This document shows positions 34,835 to 43,665 of a DNA stretch of 64,000 bases, in pieces. The notes beneath the pieces were generated by a model that was not told the DNA's origin, did no database searches, and saw only the letters and a list, made by a program, of their open reading frames with translations. The translations under genes were made by a program, and so were the position numbers. Origin of the DNA: Winogradskyella sp. (GTDB taxonomy: Bacteria > Bacteroidota > Bacteroidia > Flavobacteriales > Flavobacteriaceae); assembly GCF_013213835.1 (NCBI RefSeq), contig NZ_JABSSU010000002.1, forward strand, positions 46,837 through 110,836, written 5' to 3'. Every line of letters starts with the position of its first letter. Position 1 is the first letter of the stretch.

Positions 34835-37282
34835 ATGAAACAATTACTCGCAGTATTTGCTATTGTATTTTCTTCAATAGCAATTGCCCAACCCAATTCA
34901 AATAAAGATGTCAGAAACGGTTCTGTATCTGGTCGTGTACTAGACGCCGAACTCAAAGAACCTATTCCATACGCAAATATAGTCGTTAAAGATGCGAAAG
35001 AAAAGGTATTAACTGGAGGTATAACTAGCGGAGATGGAACATTTACGATAGAGAAGATTCCAGAAGGTGCTATTATAGTTGAAGTGACTTTTATTGGCTA
35101 TAAGACTATAACGAAACAAGAAACCATCGGAAGAGGGAACTATAACATTAAAATGGGTGATATCTTTTTAGAAGAAGAATCATCAAGTTTAGATGAAGTC
35201 ACTATAGTCGCAGATGTTTCTACCATCCAACAAAAAGTAGACAGGAAAGTGATTACCATAGGTAAAGACTTGCAGACAGCTGGTGCAACTGCCAGTGAAA
35301 TTATGAATAATCTTCCTTCTGTTAGTGTAGATCAACAAAGTGGTGCGATAAGTCTTCGTGGTAATCAAAATGTTGTTGTAATGATAGATGGAAAATTGTC
35401 AAATATTTCAGCTGATCAGTTATTGAAACAAATACCTACAACATCAATTAAGAGTATTGAACTCATAACCAATCCTTCAGCAAAGTATAACCCAGAAGGT
35501 ATGAGTGGTATCATTAACATTGTACTTCATAAAAATACGATGATTGGTTTCAATGGTAATTTTAATGTAAGTTTAGCCTATGATATAGAGCCAAAGTTTA
35601 ACAGTTCAATTGACGCCAACTACAGAAATGGTAAGGTTAATTTGTATGGCTCTTATAACAATGGTGTTATAAAAAACGTTAATTACGGTAACCTCATCAG
35701 AACAGAACAAGAGGTAGAACAACGATTTAATATTTTAGATGATAATCAGTCGCATCTTTTTAAGATAGGTTTAGATTACTACATTAACGATAAAAACACG
35801 TTTTCGTTTTTTACTAATCAAAATATATTTGATGGTGGTGCAGATGTTACTACGACAATAGATTTTTTCAATAATCCTGCCTTAAATGAATCTCAGGCGA
35901 TATTAGGTGAAAATGAAAACGACTCACAGCAGTACAATTTAAACTTCAAACATGACTTTGATAAAGATGGACATAATATTGAACTTGAAGTAGATTATAA
36001 TGCTTTTGAAGGTCTAGCTAATGTTGATAATGCTTTTTTTAGTGCACAGCGTCCAGATTTCTTTGAAATAACAGATACAGACAGAGAAAGAACAACAGTT
36101 AATTTAGATTATGTAAATCCATTATCTGAAACAACAAAGGTTGAAGCCGGTTTACAAGCTAGGTTATTTGAGAGCAACTTATTTTATGAATCTGACGGTC
36201 GAGAACAAAATATTCTAGGAGAATATATCCCAACTACAACCCAATTTGATTACACAAGAGATATTTATTCAGCCTATGCCACATACAGCAAACAATTTGA
36301 AAAATGGTCGTATCAAGTAGGACTTAGAGCTGAAAATGTTAATGTTGATTCTGACGCGTTACGAATAGACTTATCAACAAATGAAGAATTAATTATTCCT
36401 TTTGAAAACGATTACTTTGAGCTATATCCTTCTGCTTTCTTTACCTACTCACCTAGCGAAAAGAATTCTTATCAATTAAGCTATAGTAGACGAATAGACA
36501 GACCTGGTGTTGACCAGGTAAATCCTTTACCTCAGTTTAATACCGCTCTTGTATCTCAGTTTGGAAATCAAGAATTATTACCACAATTCACTAACTCTCT
36601 TGAGGTCAATTACACAAGACAGTTGAAAAAAGGTAGTATTACCACAGGTATATTCTATAGAATAATAGAGGATGAAATTCAACAAGCTGTTCTCATTGAT
36701 AGAGCTGATCCAAACAGATTAATTCTTACAAATTTAAACTTTGATAATACATATGCCTATGGTGTAGAGGTTTCTTCAAACTATAGACCAACAAAATGGT
36801 GGAGTATTAATGCAAGTTTTGACGTATTTTCTCAAACCCAAAAAAGTATCGCTGAAGTTTTTGACACCAATGGTGATATAGTATTAAATACATTTGAAGT
36901 TGACAACGTAGCATTAAATTTTAGAGCCTTTAACAATTTTAAGGTGAGTAAAAGTTTAAGTTTTTCAGCATTTGGTATGTATAGAGGTGAAAATAGAAAC
37001 GTACAATTTGACATGAAAGATATGCTCATGGTTAACCTAGGTATGAGGTATACATTTCTTGATGGTAAAGCCAACTTCAACCTTAGCTACAACGATATTT
37101 TTGACACCATGTTTGCAAGATTTAGTAGTGACAGACCATTTGTACAAAACGGACAGTTTAACTGGGAAAGTCAGCAAATCACAGGGCGATTATCATACCG
37201 TTTTGGTGGCGGAAAATACCGAGCAAAATCGCGTAAACGTAGAGATAATGACGAAAAATCTGGAGGTGGCGGATTTTTCTAA
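34835..37282 (+). CDS. TonB-linked outer membrane beta-barrel receptor with CarboxypepD_reg domain
   Basis: An 815-residue outer-membrane protein. A signal peptide (1-18, IAQ) is followed by a CarboxypepD_reg domain at about 30-105, a TonB plug at about 130-225 (GATASEIMNNLPSVSVD, ISLRGNQNVVVMIDGK) and a large beta-barrel of the OMP_b-brl_3 type to the C-terminus. No SusD partner gene is adjacent, so it is probably not a SusCD polysaccharide importer. The tail is basic and Gly-rich (KSRKRRDNDEK then GGGGFF), odd for a barrel end. Ligand unknown. Confidence 0.88.
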   Translation: MKQLLAVFAIVFSSIAIAQPNSNKDVRNGSVSGRVLDAELKEPIPYANIVVKDAKEKVLTGGITSGDGTFTIEKIPEGAIIVEVTFIGYKTITKQETIGRGNYNIKMGDIFLEEESSSLDEVTIVADVSTIQQKVDRKVITIGKDLQTAGATASEIMNNLPSVSVDQQSGAISLRGNQNVVVMIDGKLSNISADQLLKQIPTTSIKSIELITNPSAKYNPEGMSGIINIVLHKNTMIGFNGNFNVSLAYDIEPKFNSSIDANYRNGKVNLYGSYNNGVIKNVNYGNLIRTEQEVEQRFNILDDNQSHLFKIGLDYYINDKNTFSFFTNQNIFDGGADVTTTIDFFNNPALNESQAILGENENDSQQYNLNFKHDFDKDGHNIELEVDYNAFEGLANVDNAFFSAQRPDFFEITDTDRERTTVNLDYVNPLSETTKVEAGLQARLFESNLFYESDGREQNILGEYIPTTTQFDYTRDIYSAYATYSKQFEKWSYQVGLRAENVNVDSDALRIDLSTNEELIIPFENDYFELYPSAFFTYSPSEKNSYQLSYSRRIDRPGVDQVNPLPQFNTALVSQFGNQELLPQFTNSLEVNYTRQLKKGSITTGIFYRIIEDEIQQAVLIDRADPNRLILTNLNFDNTYAYGVEVSSNYRPTKWWSINASFDVFSQTQKSIAEVFDTNGDIVLNTFEVDNVALNFRAFNNFKVSKSLSFSAFGMYRGENRNVQFDMKDMLMVNLGMRYTFLDGKANFNLSYNDIFDTMFARFSSDRPFVQNGQFNWESQQITGRLSYRFGGGKYRAKSRKRRDNDEKSGGGGFF

Positions 37283-37289
37283 AAAATGT

Positions 37290-37314
37290 GCAACATTTTT
37301 AGTTTAGAGTCGTC
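37290..37314 (+). promoter_or_regulatory. ECF-like promoter motif in the non-coding region
   Basis: GCAAC (37290-37294), 14 bases, GTCGTC (37309-37314). Same spacing as the receptor promoter candidate at 34769-34793, one base changed in the upstream element. It points at the terminator at 37402-37431. Confidence 0.3.
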
Positions 37315-37401
37315 TATATAATAGAAGAGAACATAGCAAGAGTTATCTAACAGCATACAAAAATAGTTGATGGTTAGTGTTAATGTTGCCGTTAGAGAAA
37401 G

Positions 37402-37431
37402 AAAACCCGAAAACTTTAGTTTTCGGGTTTT
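37402..37431 (+). terminator. Strong hairpin terminator downstream of the receptor
   Basis: Perfect 14-base arms AAAACCCGAAAACT and AGTTTTCGGGTTTT with a TT loop, followed by a T. It lies 120 bases after the receptor stop, far for a simple gene end. Confidence 0.8.
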
Positions 37432-37550
37432 TGTTAAAATTGACCTAAAAATGTTAAAGTTTGAAATAATACTCCAATTGTAACGTCTATATATCAGAGA
37501 TAAGTTTTAATTGACGAGTAGTGTTAATTAAAAAGTTGGTTAATAGCTGA

Positions 37551-37579
37551 AAAAGCCCAAACTGTATGTTTGGGCTTTT
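37551..37579. terminator. Bidirectional terminator near the fabH stop
   Basis: Perfect 12-base arms AAAAGCCCAAAC and GTTTGGGCTTTT with a 5-base loop and A/T runs on both sides. On the minus strand it ends fabH; on the plus strand it has an equally good T-run. Confidence 0.8.
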
Positions 37580-37604
37580 TTGGTTTATTAAATAAATTGT
37601 TATT

Positions 37605-38615
37605 CTACCACTTAATAATAGCACTTCCCCAAGTAAAACCACTACCAAAAGCTGCAAGTACAACATTATCGCCTTCCTTAATTTTACCTTCTTCCCAAGC
37701 TTCAGTTAACGCAATAGGAATCGAGGCTGCCGTTGTATTACCATAACGCATTATATTATTGTATACTTGATCATTACCCAAACCAAACTTTTTCTGTATG
37801 AATTGCGAAATTCTAAGGTTTGCTTGATGCGGAATCAACATATCAATATCTTCCTTTTGCATTTTATTAGTGGTTAAGCCTTCTATAATGGCTTCACTAA
37901 ATCTTACAACCGCGTGTTTAAACACAAACTGCCCGTTCATATAAGGGTAATAGGACACATCATCTGGATCGTTTTCTTCCATAATAGCATCAACCCAACG
38001 CCCTGTACTTGGTCCTTCTAAAGCTAATTCTTTGGCATGCTTACCTTCAGAATGTAAATGCGTTGATAAAATACCTTTAGCATTATCTTCCTCTCTACTT
38101 AATACTGCAGCACCAGCACCATCTCCAAAAATCACGGTAACACCGCGACCTCTTGTTGAACGTTCTAACCCACCAGAGTGATTTTCACTTCCGATAACTA
38201 GCACATTTTTGTACATACCCGTTTTTATAAATTGATCTGCAACAGACAAGCCATAAATAAATCCAGAACACTGATTTCTTACGTCCAAAGCACCAATAGT
38301 ATCCATTTCTAGAAGCTCCTGTACTCTCACACCACCACCAGGAAAATACATATCTGGACTCAATGTAGCAAAGATGATAAAGTCTATATCATCCTTAGTT
38401 AAACCTGCACGTTCAATAGCAATTTTAGCTGCTTTAGCTCCCATTATAGATGTAGTATCATCACTTGTTTTAGGATCTATCCAACGACGTTCTTTTATAC
38501 CAGTGCGTTCTTGTATCCACTCATCACTAGTATCCATCCATTCTTTTAAATCATTATTGGTTACAACATTTTGTGGGACATATTTCCCGAGTCCAGTTAT
38601 TCTTGAATTGTACAT
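37605..38615 (-). CDS. fabH: 3-oxoacyl-ACP synthase III (FabH-like)
   Basis: A 336-residue thiolase-fold condensing enzyme with the KAS III triad: Cys116 in RNQCSGF, His263 in IPHQANLR and Asn293 in YGNTTAAS. KAS III starts fatty acid synthesis by joining acetyl-CoA or a branched acyl-CoA to malonyl-ACP. Bacteroidota often have several paralogues, and this subgroup is usually annotated as FabH-family, so involvement in a special lipid is possible. It stands alone, with a -7 box at 38640-38647. Confidence 0.9.
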   Translation of the reverse strand: MYNSRITGLGKYVPQNVVTNNDLKEWMDTSDEWIQERTGIKERRWIDPKTSDDTTSIMGAKAAKIAIERAGLTKDDIDFIIFATLSPDMYFPGGGVRVQELLEMDTIGALDVRNQCSGFIYGLSVADQFIKTGMYKNVLVIGSENHSGGLERSTRGRGVTVIFGDGAGAAVLSREEDNAKGILSTHLHSEGKHAKELALEGPSTGRWVDAIMEENDPDDVSYYPYMNGQFVFKHAVVRFSEAIIEGLTTNKMQKEDIDMLIPHQANLRISQFIQKKFGLGNDQVYNNIMRYGNTTAASIPIALTEAWEEGKIKEGDNVVLAAFGSGFTWGSAIIKW

Positions 38616-38639
38616 GCGTTCATAATAAAGTTAAAAACA

Positions 38640-38647
38640 CAAATTTA
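38640..38647 (-). promoter_or_regulatory. -7 promoter element for fabH
   Basis: The minus strand reads TAAATTTG (TAnnTTTG) 24 bases before the fabH ATG, giving a leader of about 18 bases. The TTG candidate upstream is at a spacing of 24, so the -33 match is poor. Confidence 0.45.
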
Positions 38648-38677
38648 CGCCTTTTCAAAGGATTCTTAAATCAATTC

Positions 38678-38693
38678 GTTATGCACGCATAAC
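38678..38693. promoter_or_regulatory. Palindromic operator-like site GTTATGC-AC-GCATAAC
   Basis: Perfect 7-base arms around a 2-base centre, in the 177-base divergent gap between fabH and the S9 peptidase gene. It sits just upstream of the fabH -7 box, a good place for a dimeric regulator. The regulator is unknown. Confidence 0.4.
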
Positions 38694-38792
38694 AAAAACG
38701 AATTCTTCTTTTGCCTAAAAATTTAACAATCGTTTAAAGATTATATTTCATTTTTTCAAATATCTTAAAGCCTCTAATTAATCATAAAAATT

Positions 38793-41234
38793 ATGAAATC
38801 ATTAATCAAATTATTATTGTTTCTATTTGTTTTAAATAGTTACGCGCAACAAAGTTTAAGTTATCAGCAACCGTCTGACGAAATTTTAGAATTGGCAGAT
38901 GTAGATCTTGCACCAGGTGTTCAACTTGACAGTAAAGGTGAAAACATGGTTCTTCTGTATCGAAACCAATATAAATCCATTCAAGAGTTATCTGAAACCG
39001 AATTAAGGTTAGCTGGTTTAAGAATTAACCCAGTCACAAACATTGGAAGCAGAACTAACTACATCACCAATATTAAGGTGAAAAAGGTAAAAGATAATGA
39101 GGCAACTCAAGTTTCAGGTTTACCAGATAATGCAAGACTTTCAGGTTTTAGATGGTCACCAGATGAAACCATGATTGCCTGTTTAAATACGACCTCAAAA
39201 GGTGTAGAAGTTTGGGTACTTCATATTGCAGACGCAAAAGTGACCAAATTAACTAATGATAATGTAAATGCAAATATGGGTAGCACACTTAGTTGGTTTA
39301 AAGACAATAAAAATCTACTAGTAAAAATACTTCCTAGTGACAGAAAAGCCCTAATTGATACTGAAACTGCGGTACCAACAGGACCTACAATTTCTGTAAG
39401 TGATGGAGCTAAAGCTCAAAATAGAACCTATCAAGATTTACTAAAAACACCTAATGATGAATTTAATTTTGAACAATTAGCCAGATCAGAAATCAAAAAA
39501 GTATCAATAAATGGTGAGATACAAGATTTCCTCGAGGCTGACATGTATAGAGGAGTGAGTTTTTCGCCAGATGGTAAGTATGTGATGATCTCTAAAGTGA
39601 AACGCCCATTTTCTTATATCGTAACCTATTCTAGATTTCCAAGCGAATCAGTGATGTATGATACTGATGGAAACAAAATAAAAATAGTAAATGAAGTTCC
39701 GTTAGATGAAGTAAGACCAAAAGGATTTATGTCTACTAGAATGGGTAAACGAAATATGCAATGGCGAGGAGATAAACCATCCACTTTAGTCTGGGCAGAG
39801 GCATTAGACCAAGGTGATCCTGAAGTAGAAGTAGATTTCAGAGATGTTGTTTATGAATTAAATGCACCTTTTAATGGTAAGCCAAAAGAGATTTTAAAAA
39901 CTAAACAACGCTTTTCTGGCATACAATGGGGAGATGATAACAATGCTATAGCATATGACTACTGGTGGAATACTAGAAACTTAAAAACGTATCACTTCAA
40001 CCCTTCAAACGGAAAAACTAAAGTAATTACAGATAGAAATTACCAAGACGTTTACAGTGATCCTGGTAGTTTTATAACATCAAAAAATGACTACGGCCGC
40101 TACACGTTAACAATGAATGGTAGTAAACTGTTCCTAATGGGTGATGGATATTCTAAAGAAGGACAATTTCCATTCATAGATGAATACAATATCAAAACAG
40201 GAAAAACAAAGCGTCTATATCGTTCTGAGTACACAGATAAATTAGAAAGTCTTTATGATGCCATCGATATGAAAACTGGTGAAATTCTAGTAAGAATTGA
40301 ATCTAAAAAAGAATATCCTAACTATTATATTAGAAATATTAAAAAGAATTCACTCGAGGCAATCACTGAATTCGAAAACCCTTTTAAAAGCCTCGAGGAG
40401 GTTGATAAACGTGTTATAAGTTACAAACGTGACGACGGATTAGATTTAGAAGGCACACTTTATCTCCCGCTAGATTATAAAGAAGGTAAAAAATACCCAA
40501 TGATTCTTTGGGCTTACCCAAGAGAATTTAAAGACAAGTCTAGTGCTTCGCAAAGTACAGCTAATCCTAATGAATTTGTTTACCCTTATTGGGGTTCACC
40601 TATTTATTGGGTAACTAAAGGCTATGTTGTTTTAGATGATGCCGCTTTCCCTATTGTTGGGGAAGGTGACGAGGAACCAAACGACTCTTTTAGAACGCAG
40701 TTAGTTGCCAATGGTAAAGCTGCTATTGATGCTGTAGATAACCTTGGTTATATTGATAGAAATAAAGTTGCTGTTGGTGGGCATAGCTATGGTGCTTTTA
40801 TGACCGCAAACTTATTGTCGCATTCTAACTTATTTGCTGCCGGAATTGCAAGGAGCGGTGCATATAATAGAACGTTAACACCTTTCGGTTTTCAAAGTGA
40901 AGAACGTAGTTATTGGGATGCTCCAGAAATTTATTATAATATGTCACCTTTTATGCATGCTGACAAAATGAAAACACCATTACTTCTTATTCATGGTGTA
41001 GCAGATAATAATTCTGGAACTTACCCATTACAAAGTGAGCGCTATTTTAATGCGCTTAAAGGTTTAGGCGCACCTGTAAGATTGGTAATGTTACCTAAAG
41101 AAAGTCATGGTTACAGAGCTAAAGAATCTATAATGCATATGCTTTGGGAACAAGACCAATGGTTAGAAAAGCATGTAAAGAACAGAAAAGTTGAAGAACA
41201 AGAAATTAAAAAAGATGAAACTATTAAGGATTAA
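38793..41234 (+). CDS. Exported S9 family (prolyl oligopeptidase, glutamyl endopeptidase-like) peptidase
   Basis: An 813-residue protein with a signal peptide (1-18, SYAQ). A beta-propeller region at about 40-540 covers a C-terminal alpha/beta hydrolase domain whose triad is Ser665 in GGHSYGAF, Asp738 in GVADNNSG and His772 in ESHGY. The GGHSYGAFMTANLL context is typical of the S9D glutamyl endopeptidase branch. It probably digests peptides in the periplasm. The C-terminal tail is a Lys/Glu-rich helix. Confidence 0.88.
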   Translation: MKSLIKLLLFLFVLNSYAQQSLSYQQPSDEILELADVDLAPGVQLDSKGENMVLLYRNQYKSIQELSETELRLAGLRINPVTNIGSRTNYITNIKVKKVKDNEATQVSGLPDNARLSGFRWSPDETMIACLNTTSKGVEVWVLHIADAKVTKLTNDNVNANMGSTLSWFKDNKNLLVKILPSDRKALIDTETAVPTGPTISVSDGAKAQNRTYQDLLKTPNDEFNFEQLARSEIKKVSINGEIQDFLEADMYRGVSFSPDGKYVMISKVKRPFSYIVTYSRFPSESVMYDTDGNKIKIVNEVPLDEVRPKGFMSTRMGKRNMQWRGDKPSTLVWAEALDQGDPEVEVDFRDVVYELNAPFNGKPKEILKTKQRFSGIQWGDDNNAIAYDYWWNTRNLKTYHFNPSNGKTKVITDRNYQDVYSDPGSFITSKNDYGRYTLTMNGSKLFLMGDGYSKEGQFPFIDEYNIKTGKTKRLYRSEYTDKLESLYDAIDMKTGEILVRIESKKEYPNYYIRNIKKNSLEAITEFENPFKSLEEVDKRVISYKRDDGLDLEGTLYLPLDYKEGKKYPMILWAYPREFKDKSSASQSTANPNEFVYPYWGSPIYWVTKGYVVLDDAAFPIVGEGDEEPNDSFRTQLVANGKAAIDAVDNLGYIDRNKVAVGGHSYGAFMTANLLSHSNLFAAGIARSGAYNRTLTPFGFQSEERSYWDAPEIYYNMSPFMHADKMKTPLLLIHGVADNNSGTYPLQSERYFNALKGLGAPVRLVMLPKESHGYRAKESIMHMLWEQDQWLEKHVKNRKVEEQEIKKDETIKD

Positions 41235-41257
41235 CCTCAACTTTGAAAATATTTTAG

Positions 41258-41282
41258 ATTCTGAATCAAGTTCAGAATGACA
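41258..41282. repeat. Short dispersed palindrome (ATTCTGAA/TTCAGAAT-GACA)
   Basis: Perfect 8-base arms ATTCTGAA and TTCAGAAT with a 5-base loop and the trailing GACA. The layout is the same as the 20125 copy (arm, loop, arm, then GACA) with different arm sequence. Confidence 0.65.
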
Positions 41283-41284
41283 TT

Positions 41285-41314
41285 AAAGCCTTTCCAAAGT
41301 GAAAGGCTTTTTTA
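41285..41314 (+). terminator. Terminator after the S9 peptidase gene
   Basis: Perfect 10-base arms AAAGCCTTTC and GAAAGGCTTT with a 6-base loop, then TTTT. It follows the S9 stop by about 50 bases, directly after the palindrome at 41258-41282. Confidence 0.8.
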
Positions 41315-41382
41315 TGTCATCTTGTCACAATTATTGACTTGGTATTTTATTTGAATAAGCAGTATTGTATAAAAAATATCAA

Positions 41383-41430
41383 CGCTCGTCAGTTCGAATT
41401 GAAACGAAGTCAAAGTATCGAGAACTTCTC
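41383..41430. repeat. Dispersed element with CGTCAGTTCGA ... TCGAGAACTTCTC ends
   Basis: CGCTCGTCAGTTCGA at the left and TATCGAGAACTTCTC at the right form an imperfect inverted repeat around 20 bases. It matches a widely dispersed flavobacterial intergenic element I recognise from memory. It lies 55-102 bases upstream of the htpG ATG, inside the likely leader or promoter. Confidence 0.55.
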
Positions 41431-41484
41431 AATACATTTTTACTAGTTGAAAACATTCGAAGTGACTCTAAAAACATAAAAAAA

Positions 41485-43392
41485 ATGGCAAAAGGAAGTA
41501 TTAATGTATCTGTAGAAAATATCTTTCCGTTAATTAAAAAGTTCTTATACAGTGATCACGAAATCTTTTTACGTGAGCTCATTAGTAATGCTACAGACGC
41601 AACTTTAAAATTAAAACATTTAACAAGTATTGGCGAATCTAACTCAGAATATGGTGAACCAAAAATTGAAGTAAAGATTGATAAAGAAGGAAAGAAGCTT
41701 CACATCATTGATCAAGGTTTAGGTATGTCTGCTGAAGAAGTAGAAAAATACATTAACCAAGTAGCGTTTTCTGGTGCTGAAGAATTCTTAAACAAATATG
41801 AGGATTCTGCTAAAGAAACCGGAATCATTGGACACTTTGGTCTTGGATTCTATTCTGCATTTATGGTTGCAGACAAAGTTGAGATAATCACAAAATCTCA
41901 TACAGATGCACCAGCTGCACATTGGACATGTGACGGCTCACCAGAGTTTACACTGGAAGAAGCTGACAAGCAAGATAGAGGAACTGAGATTATACTTCAT
42001 ATTGCAGAAGATTCTACTGAATTTTTAGAAGAAGGTAAAATTCGTGAGTTACTAAACAAGTACAATAAGTTTATGCCTATTCCGATTAAATTCGGAACTA
42101 AAGAAATAAACGACCCAGATTTCACGCCAAAAACTACTACAGATAAAGATGGTAAAGAAACTACTGAACCACACAAACAAATTACTGTAGATGATATCAT
42201 TAACAATCCAAATCCGGCTTGGACAAAACAACCTGCAGATTTAGAAGAAGATGATTATAAAAACTTTTACAGAGAACTGTATCCTATGCAGTTTGAAGAG
42301 CCATTATTCAATATTCATCTTAATGTTGATTATCCGTTTAATTTAACAGGTATCTTATATTTTCCAAAAATGACTAACGATCTTAACATGCAAAAGGATC
42401 GTATTCAATTATACCAAAACCAAGTATTTGTAACTGATAATGTTGAAGGTATTGTACCAGAATTTTTAACGATGCTAAGAGGTGTTATCGATTCTCCAGA
42501 TATTCCATTAAACGTATCGCGTTCTTATCTTCAAGCTGACGGAAATGTGAAGAAAATCTCTTCTTACATTACCCGTAAAGTTGCAGATAAATTAAAGTCA
42601 TTATTCAATAGCAATAGAGAAGATTTTGAAAAAAAATGGGATGATATAAAGATCGTTATTGAATACGGAATGTTATCTGAAGAAAAATTCTTCGAAAAAG
42701 CAGATGCCTTTGCGCTTTACCCAACAGTAGACGGTAAATACTACACTTTTGAAGAGTTAACCAATGCTATTAAGGCGAAGCAGACAGACAAAGATGATAA
42801 AATGGTGATTCTTTATGCGTCAAATAAAGATGAACAACATAGCTATATCCAAGCCGCAAAAGACAAAAATTACGAGGTCTTATTATTAGATTCTCCTATA
42901 GTTAGTCATTTAATGCAAAAGTTAGAGACTACTAAAGAAAATATTTCTTTTGCTCGCGTCGATGCTGACCACATAGACAACCTTATCAAAAAGGACGACA
43001 CAGCAATTTCAAAACTGACAGATGAAGAAAAAACACAATTAGATGAGCTACTTAAAGAGGTAGTACCATCTGAAAAGTTTATGGTTCAATTAGAAGCTAT
43101 GGATAGTAATGCGTCACCTTTTATGATAACGCAACCAGAGTTTATGAGACGAATGAAAGAAATGCAACAAACTGGTGGTGGAATGTTTGGTATGGGTAAC
43201 ATGCCAGAAATGTATAATTTGGTTGTTAATACAAATCACGAATTAGTGAGTGAAATCTTAAACACTAAGACTAAGAAAAAGCAAGAGCGACTGATTAATC
43301 AAAGTTTAGATTTAGCGAGATTATCTCAAGGCCTACTTAAAGGTGAAGAGCTAACTAACTTTATTAAAAGAAGTTACGATATGATTAAATAA
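41485..43392 (+). CDS. htpG: Molecular chaperone HtpG (Hsp90)
   Basis: A 635-residue Hsp90. The GHKL ATPase domain shows ELISNATDA with the catalytic glutamate, DQGLGMS and GHFGLGFYSAFMVA; the middle domain contains RGVIDSPDIPLNVSRSYLQ, and a dimerisation domain ends the protein. A long Gly/Met segment (GGGMFGMGNMPEM) lies near 565-580. ATG at 41485 (MAKGSINVSVEN) is the family start. The frame is open 40 codons further to a TTG at 41365, but that stretch is a dispersed repeat and not Hsp90 sequence. Confidence 0.97.
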   Translation: MAKGSINVSVENIFPLIKKFLYSDHEIFLRELISNATDATLKLKHLTSIGESNSEYGEPKIEVKIDKEGKKLHIIDQGLGMSAEEVEKYINQVAFSGAEEFLNKYEDSAKETGIIGHFGLGFYSAFMVADKVEIITKSHTDAPAAHWTCDGSPEFTLEEADKQDRGTEIILHIAEDSTEFLEEGKIRELLNKYNKFMPIPIKFGTKEINDPDFTPKTTTDKDGKETTEPHKQITVDDIINNPNPAWTKQPADLEEDDYKNFYRELYPMQFEEPLFNIHLNVDYPFNLTGILYFPKMTNDLNMQKDRIQLYQNQVFVTDNVEGIVPEFLTMLRGVIDSPDIPLNVSRSYLQADGNVKKISSYITRKVADKLKSLFNSNREDFEKKWDDIKIVIEYGMLSEEKFFEKADAFALYPTVDGKYYTFEELTNAIKAKQTDKDDKMVILYASNKDEQHSYIQAAKDKNYEVLLLDSPIVSHLMQKLETTKENISFARVDADHIDNLIKKDDTAISKLTDEEKTQLDELLKEVVPSEKFMVQLEAMDSNASPFMITQPEFMRRMKEMQQTGGGMFGMGNMPEMYNLVVNTNHELVSEILNTKTKKKQERLINQSLDLARLSQGLLKGEELTNFIKRSYDMIK

Positions 43393-43420
43393 ATTTAGTC
43401 ATCTATTTTACTAAATATAA

Positions 43421-43450
43421 AAATCCATCTGCCAGTCAGATGGATTTTTT
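43421..43450 (+). terminator. Terminator after htpG
   Basis: Perfect 11-base arms AAATCCATCTG and CAGATGGATTT with a 5-base loop, then TTT. It lies 30 bases after the htpG stop. Confidence 0.85.
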
Positions 43451-43489
43451 GTTCAGAGACACAAAATTCTTGTTAAACGGTTCATTTTT

Positions 43490-43520
43490 TTTGTATGTGT
43501 AGACATTTTTTTATAATTTG
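43490..43520 (+). promoter_or_regulatory. Probable promoter of the Crp/Fnr gene
   Basis: TTTG (43490-43493), 18 bases, then TATAATTTG (43512-43520), one base longer inside the -7 box than consensus. It would give a leader of about 140 bases before the ATG at 43666, with no obvious strong hairpin. Confidence 0.4.
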
Positions 43521-43665
43521 ACCAATGTTATGATGATTAATTAAACATAAAATATTAATTATCAAACATTAAAGAATCTGCAGTTGTTCTTACATTAACC
43601 AAAAACCTACTTATAACCCAACATTTATTTGTTGTAGCTATTAATAAAAACCGCCAAGAAGCCCT

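Larger units (their letters stand above)
37283..37604. other. 322-base non-coding region with two terminators and a promoter-like site
   Basis: I see no credible protein-coding gene between the receptor stop and the convergent fabH stop. The region holds an ECF-like promoter motif at 37290-37314, a strong hairpin terminator at 37402-37431, a second at 37551-37579, and a TTTG-N19 to TTTG-ending stretch starting near 37430. This could encode one or two small RNAs. Confidence 0.5.

Noticed and set aside
37480..37495. GTAACGTCTATATA near the second terminator as another ECF site
   Set aside because: The two elements are fused without the 14-15-base spacer.
41365..41484. N-terminal extension of HtpG from a TTG
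   Set aside because: The 40 extra codons are a dispersed repeat and do not resemble Hsp90; ATG at 41485 is the family start.
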